From positions 39,248,638-39,312,637 of the forward strand of contig CM064580.1 in NCBI GenBank assembly GCA_032716605.1: 64,000 nt of DNA. Reading direction: 5' to 3'. A program made the position numbers and the translations under genes. This stretch comes from Paralithodes platypus (Eukaryota; Arthropoda; Malacostraca; Decapoda; Lithodidae). A model generated the notes under the pieces. It was not told the origin of the DNA, did no database searches, and saw only the letters and a list, made by a program, of their open reading frames with translations. Every line of letters starts with the position of its first letter. Positions within the stretch are counted from its first letter, which is position 1. Positions 53,300 through 63,573 of this stretch are shown piece after piece.

Positions 53300-56179
53300 T
53301 CAGTAGTTCTTGAAGGTGTGGTAGTCCCTGAAGCAGTCACCCAGGCAGAGTGCAACTTTGCACTCGGCGCACATTGAGGTGACTCTTTTGGTCACATGGG
53401 GTTTCCTCACACTGGAGCTGCAGACGGTGCACTGCACCTGCCTGTGACGAGTGCCAATCAGCTCGGTGTTGGTTGTGTAGTGTCTTTCGACACCCAGCTG
53501 GATGCGGTCAGGAACGTGATCCCCACGCCATGCCGTACGTCTGTGAGTGGTGGTGGCATACTTCTCCAGGAGTTGGTAGGAGACGTTGTACACGAACTCC
53601 CGGAATTTCAGCTTCTGGTTTGGGGCCATATCCTTCTTCACCAACCACAAGTTGTAGGCGTTCAGCATCGTTATGTCAACTAGGTGGAGGAAGAGCTTGT
53701 GATACCACTTCACAGTCTTCCTCAGACACTCACCTGACAGCTGACAGTCAGACTTGTCCACCAGGCGCATGTTTTTGGTGTAGTCCACTACCATGTCGGG
53801 CTTGTAGATTGTCTTCCTGGTTCGGTAGTGGATTTTGCCAGAATCCACCTGGGCACCTGTGTGGACGGTGGAAAGCAGGTGGACGTCTCGCTTATCCTTC
53901 CACTTCAGGGCTATCAGTTTCCCACACTTCTCGAGCTGCTTGTATTTCTGCCCCTTTCGTCGCCTTCTTCGCACATGCCTCTCGCGGTGTTCCTTGGCCA
54001 GGTCGTCTTCTGAAGGTGTGTCACTGGAGGAGGCATCTGTGAGAGGAATGACATCACCTGTGAACTTTGGCATAAACTTTCTTGTCTTTCTGACAGTCCC
54101 ACATGACCCCGTTTGGTTGTCATAAAGAAACTGGCAGAGAGCAGGAGAAGTATACCAGTTGTCAGTGTAGATGATGTGGCCTTTGCCCAGGTAAGGTGCC
54201 AACATTTTCCTGACGATGGCACCTGACATGCCCATGGGGTCATTGGCAGCGGCTTTCGGTATGTCAATGTCAGTGCCTGTATACACGATCATGTCAAGCA
54301 CTATTCCAGTTTCACAGTCGCACAACACGAAGAGCTTGATTCCGAACCTATGCCTCTTCAAGGGGATATACTGCTTGAAAACAAGACGTCCTTTGAAGAG
54401 CACGAGCGACTCATCAATCACCAAATTGAGGAAGGGGTAAAAGTATTTCCTATACCTCTCCAACAACATGGTGAACACATCCCGAACTTTCCATATCCTG
54501 TCAATCCTGTTAGGATTTTCGTTGTCTGCAAAGTGCATAAATCTTAGCAGCAACAAAAATCTGTCACGAGTCATGAACTTATTGAAAGTTGGGGTGGCGA
54601 TGAGAGGGTCGTGCTTCCAGTAGTGTTGCAACACATGCTTCTTGATCAGAGGCATGAGGAACAACAAGGCAAAGAACGTCAGAAATTCTGCCACAGTCGT
54701 ATCCACCCAGCCTCGTATTCTCGCTTTTGGAGAAAGGACGTCCAATCTGCCAAACACCCACCTGTAGTAGGCGTTTGTTTGGGCAACGATGTACGTCATT
54801 ACCTCCATGTCGAAAAAAGCGAGGAAGAAGTCGCTTTCGTTCGCTTGATCATCACAGGGCCAGTTGTCAGTTGTTCCTGACGTCCCAGGATTGAACTGGG
54901 GCACGTCAGGTACAAAATTGACCCCGTCAGACCAATCGAACGAAGGCATGCCAGGGATCGGAATGTCGTCTGCGTCTTCTTCTGCGTCTGAAATATCGCT
55001 TCCATGGTCGCGATACAGCACTTCATCATCATTACCCTCCTCTTCACTCGACAGACGATGCCCTTCCTCGTTTTCGTCACCGACGTCGGACTCACTCCCA
55101 CTGTCCACTCCCAAATCCCCCCACCCTTGGTCCCGTGCTAGGGCTTCGTCGTCGAAACCCGGGCTGCCAATGTCCTGCGAATCACCATCAAACAGCAGGG
55201 CGGCATACTTAGATGGTGTAAGATTTTTCCGGGTCACTTTGGCACGTGCGGGAGTCTTATGGACAGGGACAGCAGAGGTGGTGGCAGGGGCGGCGGCAGG
55301 GGCGGCGGCGGCGGCAGGGGCGGCGGCGGCAGGGGCAGCAGTGGTGCGTGGCCTTGATGGCAAGATGATGGTGGTGCCTGTCGCCCTTCTCTCTGTTCCT
55401 TGGGCAGGGGCGGCAGGGGCGGCAGGGGCAGCAGGGGCGGCAGGGGCGGCAGGGGCAGCAGGGCCGGCAGGGACACCAGGGCCAGCAGTCGCTTTCCCAG
55501 TCGCTTTCCCTCTCCCTTTCCCCTTCCCCTTCCCTGTTCCTTGGGCAGGGGCGGCAGGGGCGGCAGGGGCAGCAGGGGCGGCAGGGGCAGCAGGGCCGGC
55601 AGGGACACCAGGGCCAGCAGTCGCTTTCCCTCTCCCTTTCCCCTTCCCCTTCCCTGTTCCTTGGGCAGGGGCGGCAGGGGCGGCAGGGGCAGCAGGGGCG
55701 GCAGGGGCGGCAGGGGCGGCAGGGGCAGCAGGGGCAGCTGGGCCAGGGGCGGCTGGTGGTGGTGGTGGTGGTAGGGGCACTGTGGCTGGCGTACGGGTTC
55801 TCTTCCCTACGCCCGTGCCTTTAATTTTTCCTGCCCCCGCAGGTAATGCAGCCCTAGGGCGGCCTCCTGCGTCGCTGGTACCGGTGGCAGGGGTGGCAGG
55901 GGTGGCAGTGGTGGCAGTGGTGGTGGTAGTGGTTGTTGCAGTGGCCTGGGTCGTGGTGGCAGTGTCCCGAAAGACCAATGACCTCTGTGCCATTGCCCTG
56001 CTTGCACGTGTTTTACGTGCTTTTGGTGCTGGTGATTCGTCCTCTGAGCTGTAGGGCGTGTCGTACTGGTAGCTAGGGTCTTTGGCAGCCACCCTCTGCC
56101 TTCCACGGCGGCTAACACCACCAGAAGGAGGGCTGGTTGTGTCATCAGGGAGCGAGCGTGAGGGACGTGTAGGCTCCAT
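53300..56179 (-). CDS. piggyBac-type transposase, 959 aa, open throughout
   Basis: A DDE transposase that cuts and pastes the element at TTAA. Residues 1-60 are Ser/Arg-rich. Residues about 70-320 are low complexity: Thr/Ala runs, (AAP)n, and a repeated TGKGKGKGRGKAT module. An acidic region follows (about 340-430). The transposase core begins near FFLAFFDMEVMTYIV, with NKFMTRDRFLLLLRFMHF. Catalytic Asp residues are D589 (VIDES), D673 (YTDNWYTS) and D808 (RLVDKSD). D808-D673 spacing is stretched by a basic insert (RRRRKGQKY). The carboxy Cys-rich finger has C917, C920, C937, C940, C945, C949 and H954. It is much longer than typical piggyBac transposases of about 600 aa, mainly through the amino-terminal repeats. 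No stop or frameshift, so it is potentially active. ATG at 56179 is the only long-frame start; an internal start after the repeats is possible. Confidence 0.92.
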   Translation of the reverse strand: MEPTRPSRSLPDDTTSPPSGGVSRRGRQRVAAKDPSYQYDTPYSSEDESPAPKARKTRASRAMAQRSLVFRDTATTTQATATTTTTTTATTATPATPATGTSDAGGRPRAALPAGAGKIKGTGVGKRTRTPATVPLPPPPPPAAPGPAAPAAPAAPAAPAAPAAPAAPAAPAQGTGKGKGKGRGKATAGPGVPAGPAAPAAPAAPAAPAAPAQGTGKGKGKGRGKATGKATAGPGVPAGPAAPAAPAAPAAPAAPAAPAQGTERRATGTTIILPSRPRTTAAPAAAAPAAAAAPAAAPATTSAVPVHKTPARAKVTRKNLTPSKYAALLFDGDSQDIGSPGFDDEALARDQGWGDLGVDSGSESDVGDENEEGHRLSSEEEGNDDEVLYRDHGSDISDAEEDADDIPIPGMPSFDWSDGVNFVPDVPQFNPGTSGTTDNWPCDDQANESDFFLAFFDMEVMTYIVAQTNAYYRWVFGRLDVLSPKARIRGWVDTTVAEFLTFFALLFLMPLIKKHVLQHYWKHDPLIATPTFNKFMTRDRFLLLLRFMHFADNENPNRIDRIWKVRDVFTMLLERYRKYFYPFLNLVIDESLVLFKGRLVFKQYIPLKRHRFGIKLFVLCDCETGIVLDMIVYTGTDIDIPKAAANDPMGMSGAIVRKMLAPYLGKGHIIYTDNWYTSPALCQFLYDNQTGSCGTVRKTRKFMPKFTGDVIPLTDASSSDTPSEDDLAKEHRERHVRRRRRKGQKYKQLEKCGKLIALKWKDKRDVHLLSTVHTGAQVDSGKIHYRTRKTIYKPDMVVDYTKNMRLVDKSDCQLSGECLRKTVKWYHKLFLHLVDITMLNAYNLWLVKKDMAPNQKLKFREFVYNVSYQLLEKYATTTHRRTAWRGDHVPDRIQLGVERHYTTNTELIGTRHRQVQCTVCSSSVRKPHVTKRVTSMCAECKVALCLGDCFRDYHTFKNY
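55400..55745. repeat. Coding minisatellite in the transposase amino-terminal region
   Basis: Tandem GGGGCGGCA/GGGGCAGCA nonamers (Ala-Ala-Pro codons on the minus strand) alternate with a segment coding for GKGKGKGRGKAT and GPGVPAGP, present two to three times at roughly 105-135-bp spacing. Length changes in multiples of three keep the frame. Confidence 0.85.
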
Positions 56180-56399
56180 GACTAGTGCGTGGTTACTGGC
56201 GCGGTGGTGCTTGCACGAGTGCGGGGCGAGCGTTTGGCGGGGTGGTATCGAGAGTTGACATGTAGTACAATACCCACACCAATTTTCAGCCGCCTGGCTA
56301 TAAACGCGCGGTTTTGGTACGTGTTCAAAGTCTCTGCTCTTAAGAGTCTACCCGCAGTGCGCCGGGGGAACTCTTAAGAGTCTACCCGCAGCTCCCGGG
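56180..56399 (-). promoter_or_regulatory. piggyBac right end and transposase 5' region
   Basis: 220 bp between the transposase ATG and the right TTAA. It contains two direct copies of CTCTTAAGAGTCTACCCGCA (56337 and about 56371), each with an internal TTAA. The duplicated ends and 5' leader presumably hold the promoter and transposase-binding sites; no TATA box was identified with confidence. Confidence 0.55.
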
Positions 56400-57190
56400 T
56401 TAAGAGTCAATATTAACACCAAGGTTAAATTGAGTTGAGACGAAAATGTAAAAGAGTGCATACATGTGTATTAAAATCTAACTCAATCAATGTAGCATGT
56501 CGATGTTGGGTACACATGGGAGTAAGCGCTGTGTAGTAGAATAAACCCTCAAGGATAGTCAAAATAGAGAAATTTGAGTGCGTAGTGTGCAAAGAGCTTG
56601 TGTTAAGTGATGATCCTGTGGCTGTATTTAATGAGTCTATGGTGAACAAGTTTTGTTACCTAGGAGAACCATCTTTTTCGACTGCACTGTTGCTAGAATT
56701 AGGTGTGCTATAAGTGATGCCAATCCTGACCATGAAAAGAATGCCTTTGAAGGAAAGGTGTAGCCTCATGTGTTAGAAGTGCAAACGTATGCCTCAGAAA
56801 CTGGGCGTAAAGTGAGGAGTCAACAGAATGGAGCGTAATGAGATGAAATGGTAGATGGATGTGTCCACACAGGATAGTAACAAATGTTGACAGAGACGTT
56901 GTATAAAGAGTATAGCGAGGTGATCTACAAGTAGACTGGGATGGTAAAATGTGGAGAGAATGGATGAACAAAATTTGACAAAATGCAGGTCTGTGATTGT
57001 GGAGGAGCTGCACCAGTGGACGAGGAAGACTATGGACTATACGCGCCGATCTCAAATCCAAAAACTTGACAAGTGAAGCAGCCCTTAACTCCTGGAACGC
57101 CGCCATTAGGACAAGAGGGAAACTGCACTTATGTGTGCCACACTTAAAATGTTCTGTTGATGTATGTGAGTAAAAAATCTGGAGTGCATT
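56400..57190 (+). pseudogene. RTE-like LINE copy 1, right part (carboxy region), degenerate
   Basis: Resumes at TTAAGAGTCAATATTAACA and tracks 60390-60575 (ATGTAGCAT, CGATGTTGGGTACAC, GGGAGTAAGCGCTGT). It extends beyond that copy with recognisable RTE carboxy motifs in broken frames: NKFCYLGE near 56650 and IRADLKSKNLTSEAALNSWN near 57040-57100. The long minus-strand frame at 56708-57256 is a shadow. Confidence 0.7.
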
Positions 57191-57690
57191 TATAACTGTT
57201 GATATATCAGTACTATTAGAGATCATTGACAACACATAAAATGGTCCTTGATTCATTGCATTGAATATTATACGTTAACATATGGTTACGTGTGTATTCT
57301 CAATACAGTATTCGCCTGTCAACCCACCTTCCCATTAATTAAGGTAGCTCACACTAATCTATTCATATTTCGTAACTAGTCAACTCAAGCAAACGGCCAC
57401 ACACATTAATGTAACATTACATTACACATAGTTGCATGTTATTTCTTACTTGAAGTGATTTGGCATCTTTCAACTGCCTCAGCGATCGCCCTTCTTAGCT
57501 AATACAATCGTCTAATTTAACTACCCCCCAGGGGGTAAGGGGGCCTTCACCTATGGTGTAGGAAAAAAATAATATGCCTCACGGATTCTACTGCATGTCG
57601 TACAAGGTGACTAATAGGGGGGATAGTGTTACTTGCGGACCAAGTAGCCATCACTATACAATGAAACCTTGTTATTTACGCTGGCATTGT
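57191..57690. other. No gene recognised
   Basis: Unassigned sequence. A degenerate copy of the cttagct...tcgtctaatt motif lies at 57497-57520, followed by a CCCCCAGGGGG palindrome at 57525. Confidence 0.4.
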
Positions 57691-58210
57691 CTCCATATGA
57701 CAGCGCTGTGATAGGGCTTCATTCTTCTTGCTCCAAGTTGCCTAATGGCAGCACACTGGCGGTGGGTGTCGCTCCCTCTGGACCTGGATCTGGCGCCCTG
57801 GGCCCAACCTGGTCGAAATGGATCCAGAGGGTACAATACGTAGTGTTTCCCCAGACTGGCACTTTCCGCCCAATAGTATAGGGCCCGAACCTGGTGGTAG
57901 CGCTTCAGGAGGCTGCCTGTCATTGGGCGAAAAATACCAGGCCAGTCGTAGGCCGTGTACGCGCACAGGGTGCTTCCCTGCGGCTGGTTCTGGTGGGGCG
58001 TACCGAGGCCACTGGATCCTACCTTTGTAATCTCTTCGGGGAAGGTACTGGAATGGTCCCGGGGTAGACTGGAACCGGAGTTCTGGGGGGATGATGCCTA
58101 TTTGCCAGCAAAATTACCTAATATGACTAAACAACCTAAAAAGAAACAACATAAGTCGATGAATCAAAATCGCACAGGACAAGACAAATGCCCCCCACAA
58201 TCTCAGACTT
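57691..58210 (+). other. Probable 5' region of RTE-like LINE copy 2
   Basis: Sequence immediately upstream of the endonuclease. It contains short frames but no recognised domain and is assigned to the LINE by continuity. The true 5' boundary is uncertain. Confidence 0.4.
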
Positions 58211-58622
58211 GCTAGTGTGAATGTTGGTAGTTTGAATCTGCGTGCAAATGAAGTGGCTGAGATGTGTGAGAGGAGGCGAGTGGACATCTGCTGTGCCCAG
58301 GAAACACTCTGGAGGAGGCATGGGGTACAGTGGATTGTCGGAAGAAAGAAAAGATATAGGATCTACTGGATGGGGGTGGAGACTGATAAAGCGAAAGGAG
58401 GAGTGGGTGTTCTGGTGGCTGAAGAGCTGGCGGAAAGTGTGCTTCAGATTACGAGATTTAGTGAAAGGCTGATTGTTTTGAAGTTGAAAGTTGGTGAAAG
58501 AATTCTGAATGTGATATCTGCATATGCCCCACAGGCTGGTCAACAGAAAGAGATAAAAGAGGACTTTTGGAATGACACCGTCAGTGGCATTTCAGGCCTC
58601 TCGTTAAGTTAAATAACAATCG

Positions 58623-58656
<34 letters not shown>

Positions 58657-60633
58657 CTGAATGGTCACGTGGGAGCATCTGCAGATGGATACGAGGGGGT
58701 ACATGGAGGAAATGGTTACGGAAGGAGGAATCTGGAAGGCGAATATATATTGGAGTCCTGCGTTGCACTCAACATGGTTGTGTGTAACACGAAGTTCAAG
58801 AAAAGACAGAGCCATCTGATCACATATAAATCTGGGGTCTCCAGTAGCCAGATAGATTACTTCTTGGTTAACAGGAAAGACTGGAAACTGGTTCGAGATG
58901 TAAAGGTCATCCCGAGCGAAGAATGTATCCCCCAGCATAAGCTACTTGTGTGCGACATGAGCTTATACAGAGATCCTAAGCGCAAGAAGGTATACATACC
59001 CAAAAGGAAAGTGTGGCTGCTGAAGAACAAGGAAGTTAGGGATAGGTTTCATAGTGAACTGGAGGAAATTAATAGAAATAAGGAAGCTAGGCCTAACGAT
59101 GTAAATAGTCAATGGAACTTTCTTAAAATAGTCAATGGAACTATCTTAAACTTAGCCTTATCGCTGCCACTGACAAAGTCTGTGGGAAAACAAAGGGTCA
59201 CCCCAGGAATAAGACCTCCTGGTTGTGGAACGATGAGGTAGAACATGCTGTGAAAGAGAAAAGGAGATGCTTCAAAGCATGGAAGAAGGGAGGCAGCAAG
59301 GAGGAATACCAGGCAGCTAAACGAACTGCCAAAAGAGTTATTTACAATGCTAAAAAAGGCATTAAGGACCTGGTCCTCGAACAAGTGTGTAACACTGACA
59401 ATCCCAATGGGATCTTCAACCTAGCTAGGCGAGTTAAAAATGACAGTAGGGATATTATAGGTGAACAGTGTGTTAGAAACGATAATGGGAAGATTGTGTA
59501 TGCAGAAAATGAAATCAGAGAAGCATGGAAGGCACACTATGAACGATTGCTAAATGTAGAGTTTGAATGGGATAAGGAACAGCTTGTTATCGAAAAACCA
59601 ATATCTGGACCCCCTACTTTGATAGCACCAGCTGTAGTGAATCGATAAAATGAAGGACGGTAAAGCTCCAGGGTGCTCCGACATTGTTGCTGAGATAATA
59701 AAAGCCTCAGGGGAGACTGGTGTCAGCTTAGTCACTGAGATGATAAACACCATTATTAAAGATGAGAAAATCCCTAAGGATTGGCTCAAAAGTGTAATAG
59801 TAAATATATACAAAGGAAAAGGGGATGCGCTAGATAGAGGAAATTATAGGGGCCTGAAAATGCTTGACCAAATCATGAAGGTCTGTGAGAGAGTCTTTGA
59901 GGGTTTTTATCAGGCAAAGCATCCATTGATGATATGCAGTTTGGTTTTATGCCAGGACGGGTACAACCGATGCTATCTTCATAGCCAGGCAGATACAGGA
60001 AAGATACTTACTAAAAGGCAGGGATCTTTACTTTGTGTTTGTAGACCTGGAGAAGGCCTTTGATAGGGTGCCTAGATATGGTGCAGTGGGCTATGAGGAA
60101 ACTTGGTGTGGAAGAGTGGCTGGTGCGTGTGATAATGAAGATGTATGAGGATTCGCGAAGTGCGGTGAGGGTGAAGGGTGTACTGAGTGATGAGTTCGCA
60201 GTCCGCATTGGAGTCCATCAGGGTTCAGTGTTAAGCCCCCTCTTTATTATGGTCTTGGAGGCACTGTCAAGAGTTTTTAGAGGCGGACTCCCGTTGGAAC
60301 TGTTTTACGCAGACGATTTAGTCCTAATAGCTGACAGTATGCAAGATGCTGAGGCCAAATTCAGAGAATGGAGAGAGGGCATGGCGAGCAAGGGTTTAAG
60401 AGTCAATATCAACAAAACCAGGTTATGCATTGTAGATTGAGACGAGGCAATGTGGAAAAAGAGCGGTGCATATCACGTGCAGTGTGTGGAAAGGGTGTGG
60501 GCGTTAACTCGATTCAATGTAGCATCTGTCGATGTTGGGTACACCATGGGAGTAAGCGCTGTAGTAGAATAAAGGTACCCCTGCCGAAGGATGAGTCAGA
60601 AATTATAGGTTTGATTCCCGAAGGGAAGTAGTG
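58211..60633 (+). pseudogene. RTE-like LINE copy 2: endonuclease and RT, five or more frame changes
   Basis: Endonuclease: LASVNVGSLNLRANEVAEM, DICCAQETLW (Glu), NVISAYAPQAG, GDLNGHVG after a poly-G run, and SSSQIDYFLVNRKDW. Linker: KRRCFKAWKKGGSKEEYQAA and WKAHYERLLN. RT: MKDGKAPGCSDIVAEIIKAS, WLKSVIVNIYKGKGD, VFVDLEKAFDR, GVHQGSVLSPL and FYADDLVLIAD. A carboxy finger-like segment carries CGKGVGVNSIQCSICRCWVH followed by KRC (about 60480-60560). Frames change near 58612-58669, 59210, 59645, 59930-60060 and 60390. The EN type and motif set fit the RTE clade; the assignment is by recognition only. Confidence 0.8.
58625..58654. repeat. 30-bp poly-G run inside the endonuclease
   Basis: Uninterrupted G homopolymer directly before the GDLNGHVG motif. 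It breaks the reading frame. It may be a true expansion or an assembly artefact. Confidence 0.95.
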
Positions 60634-60677
60634 AAAACCTAATATTAGTAGGGCCCCGTAATCATTGACGACACTGT
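60601..60677 (+). repeat. Partial copy of the GTCGTCAATGAT foldback element
   Basis: The 76 bp here are the near-perfect complement of 61467-61540 (ttgattcccgaagggaagta, gtgaaaacctaatatt, gggccccgtaatcattgac). It follows the RTE carboxy frame directly. Confidence 0.75.
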
Positions 60678-60959
60678 CTATTAGCATAATAGTCTCCATT
60701 CAACACCCGCTCAGCCATTTGAATTAACCGCCGCGGTTGAAATAGGGAGCTATCCCCCCGCCAAAGGCGGCTTTCTAGGGCCTTTCCTACGATGCTGAGA
60801 GATGGGTTAGTCATGTGATGGGCTGTCTATCAGAGTGAGAACTGAGCAATCTCTGCCATACCCTAGCTTACTCTGACTGTTCCTTTTACTTATTATCTAG
60901 ATCTCAATGACGGCGTCTCTAACGTGGAGCCTCCCAATACCAAGATGGAACCAAAGCGT
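60678..60959. other. No gene; repeat filler
   Basis: Includes ccgccaaaggcggctttctag and a stretch (60810-60890) that is the inverted counterpart of part of 31530-31610. No coding sequence. Confidence 0.45.
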
Positions 60960-61195
60960 CACATTTTTCCCTTGCCCCTCAATTCTCTTCATAATTGCTG
61001 AGGGCACAGGCCCTGGTGGGGCTTTGGTTTCCCGGCGTTTCCGCACCCTCCTCAATCCCCGCCATGGAGTGGCTTTTCACCCATTTATTGTGATCGGCGG
61101 GGAGGGTTCTGTGGGCGCTCGGTATGGCCTTGGCCTTGCTCGGGGCCTTGGGCTGTTCGGCCAGGCAGCTTGGGGAACAACAACAACAACACAAC
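60960..61195 (+). repeat. CAA-tailed interspersed repeat, third copy
   Basis: Homologous to 31660-31893: ttgcccctcaattctcttca, ataattgctgaggg, ggctttggtttcccgg, gttcggccaggcagcttggg, then (CAA)n. Open frames across it are artefacts. Confidence 0.75.
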
Positions 61196-61466
61196 CGCCG
61201 CGGGAGTACAAAGGAGTACCCATCATAAGCGTAACACGTATTTACTTATGGAATCGTTATATGATGGGTATCCTACAGAAAAAACTCCGTAAAAAAATAA
61301 AACAAATCAACTTAATATCTGTATATTATGGCTTTCCATGTGTGGATTTCTTGTGCGTGGCTACCTGACGCCCGGTCCCCTGGCGGCCATCTCATCCTTC
61401 TATGATTATATCAAGATACCACCAAAGAAGACACGAATGGGAAGTGGGATGGCTGGGAGGGATATT

Positions 61467-61571
61467 GTCGTCAATGATTACGGGGCCCTACTAAATATTA
61501 GGTTTTCACTACTTCCCTTCGGGAATCAAAACTATAATTTAATAGGACCCCTCCATCATTGACGACACTGC
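61467..61571. mobile_element. 105-bp foldback MITE
   Basis: Starts GTCGTCAATGAT and ends with the complement ATCATTGACGAC. The next bases toward the centre (GGGGCCCTA and TAGGACCCC) also nearly pair. A partial copy is at 60601-60677. Confidence 0.6.
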
Positions 61572-62634
61572 CTGAATACCGAGACTGGAGGGGAGACATT
61601 CATGACCTCATCAATCCTCCAACCTTAGGTACCACTTAAGAATCCGTATAACATTTTAAGTGTCTATGTGTACATACAATAGTTAAAAATAGAAAAAGAG
61701 GGCAAGCAGTGAATTACTTCAAAGAAGATCTGCTTGAACGTGACTGGATTTCCGCTTGGAATCCTTCACACTTTAAATGGGAATACTCTAGTCTTCCCGT
61801 ACCTTAAATTAAAAGTTGAACGCAAACTGTGAGTGCAACTAGTTCATCAACTCATCGCTCGTGAATTGTGATCTTATCACAGTTTCCGGCGGAGAGGTTG
61901 CATACCCCTTGTTATATTTGATCGACTAGATAAACTGGTCGTATCTCACATGAGATCCTATCCTAAAACAAATGATTCGAGAGCTGTATCTACAGCTCGA
62001 TTCATTAATATTATAGTTCGTGACTCTTATACCTATCCGGCAGAGAGGTTCTAGGGGTCTATGGGCTTACCAGCTCATTCCCCCCCCCCCCCTCTCTTTT
62101 CTTTGTCCCTTAACCCTTCTTTAGCGGGGTGTTTTGGGCTCATTTGGGCATATTCAGGCCCTCCTGAATGATCAATCAAGTATCTGCATGAAAGAAATGT
62201 ATTCAGCAAAAACTAGGCACTAAAAGCTTCAAAATGGACCAGAAAGAGCTACGTTCTCGTGGTTCTAATGCAGTGGTGCCACGACATGGAGTTTAGCGTA
62301 TAGCGGTATATTTTCCCAGCTATGCTCACTACTGGCTACGCTGCAGTCCTCTCGAGAACACAGGGAGGGTGAGTCAGTGTGCGGCGGTAAGCCTGGGAGT
62401 CGGCTGTCTGGCCCGCTGCGCTCCGCCATTTGCACTCGATTTAACCCTTTAAGCCTTAATGCTCCTAACTTGCTGAAAATTGGTGCACGCCTTAAGTCGA
62501 GCGCCGCTTTTTAAGGGTTAAATGTCCATTCACTGCATGCTACGTGAGTTGCGGTTGGGATGTGTACATGCTTGGATTGATGTGCAGGATTCGAAGTTGC
62601 ATAACAGATTGTAGGCAGTGTCCACCATCCTTAA
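61572..62634. other. No gene recognised
   Basis: Mixed sequence with a C-run at 62080-62092 and T-rich flank. No domain, repeat copy or RNA gene was recognised. Confidence 0.45.
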
Positions 62635-62715
62635 CTGTCTTCGTGGTGCGATGCATAAGGTGTTGATTTTCGGTGTGAGCACCCTGGGTTCGAATCCACG
62701 GACTGCCACATGTGT
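62635..62715 (+). repeat. tRNA-derived SINE head
   Basis: A-box-like TGGTGCGATGCATAAGG (about 62644-62660) and a perfect B box GGTTCGAATCC (62688-62698). Acceptor ends do not pair as in a functional tRNA. Confidence 0.65.
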
Positions 62716-63573
62716 TTGTAAGTTTCATTAATCGATTTTGGGAGTGGAGTTGGTTGTTGGAAGGAACATAATAAATGCTAAGCCCATGGACTAGTTAGAC
62801 CTGCTGCCGTGATACCACACAGGGCAGTTATGGATTATACATAGTCATAAACCACATGGTGTCCAGAGCCAACGTTTGGGGAAAGATTTCAACTAAGTGC
62901 TAGTAATGCTCCCAATGAAAATTTTTGTAAAATCTGAGAGGTTAAAACTCTAACTCTGACTATTGTCTAGTTGCCGGGCCGAGGTGAGCGGATGCATATC
63001 CCCCACCCCCGCCGTACGATCAAAAGGATGGAATACTTGGAGTCCCGATTTCATGTTTTTGGTTAAGTAAATAACGACACCTTCGTGACCGTCTGGAGGA
63101 AAGAACTCCGATTTCTATACTACTAACGAGGATACATCCTCTACTTGGATTGTCTATCTGTAAAAAAACGAAAAGAAAAGATTTTCGTTGTTGCAAACAC
63201 TTTCCTAGTCTGTGCTTGCCTACCCCATTTGTCCGGCGGGATTGAACATGGTCCTCCAATACTTCCTTTAAAATGCTTACCATGAAGGTACCATACCTTC
63301 AAACCTGTTGCCAAAGAGGCCTAAAAAGGATTTGGTCGATTGAGAGAGAGAGGGAGATAACCTGAAAGGACCAGGCTGGCTCGGCCGGGAGGAACCCATA
63401 ACTTTCCTTAGATCATGCCGGTAGCTAGTGCGAAGATCGTAGACGCTGGGAGCCTGCCCAAAATGTAGTCAACCGTACTGCCAATGAGTGGCCGTGAAGG
63501 TAGAAGAAACGTCCAAAAACACGGAAACGTATTGTGTATGGGATATTCCGTTCAAGTCGACGCGATCCCCATT
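62716..63573. other. No gene recognised
   Basis: The minus-strand frame at 63020-63283 shows no recognisable domain. Short GA-rich stretch at 63340-63360. Confidence 0.45.

Larger units (their letters stand above)
50704..56403 (-). mobile_element. Complete piggyBac-type transposon with TTAA duplication
   Basis: TTAA at 50704-50707 and at 56400-56403 bracket 5692 bp. Outside the left TTAA lies RTE sequence ending in ...GCAAGGGT, and outside the right one RTE sequence resumes with GAGTCAATATTAACA. The uninterrupted RTE copy reads ...AAGGGTTTAAGAGTCAATATC at 60386-60406, which proves the insertion point. The inner ends are TTAACCTCTCCGCGGCGCAC on the left and, reading inward, TTAACCCGGGAGCTGCGGGT on the right. 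Perfect TIR identity is absent, but CGGCGCAC with a following G-rich tract is shared. One long minus-strand transposase gene lies inside. Confidence 0.9.

Noticed and set aside
54864..56054. 396-residue plus-strand frame and an RGG-rich frame opposite the transposase
   Set aside because: Composition shadows of the AAP/GKGK repeat region of the minus-strand transposase.
56708..57256. 182-residue minus-strand frame
   Set aside because: The plus strand shows degraded RTE carboxy motifs (NKFCYLGE, ADLKSKNLTSEAALNSWN); the minus frame is a shadow.
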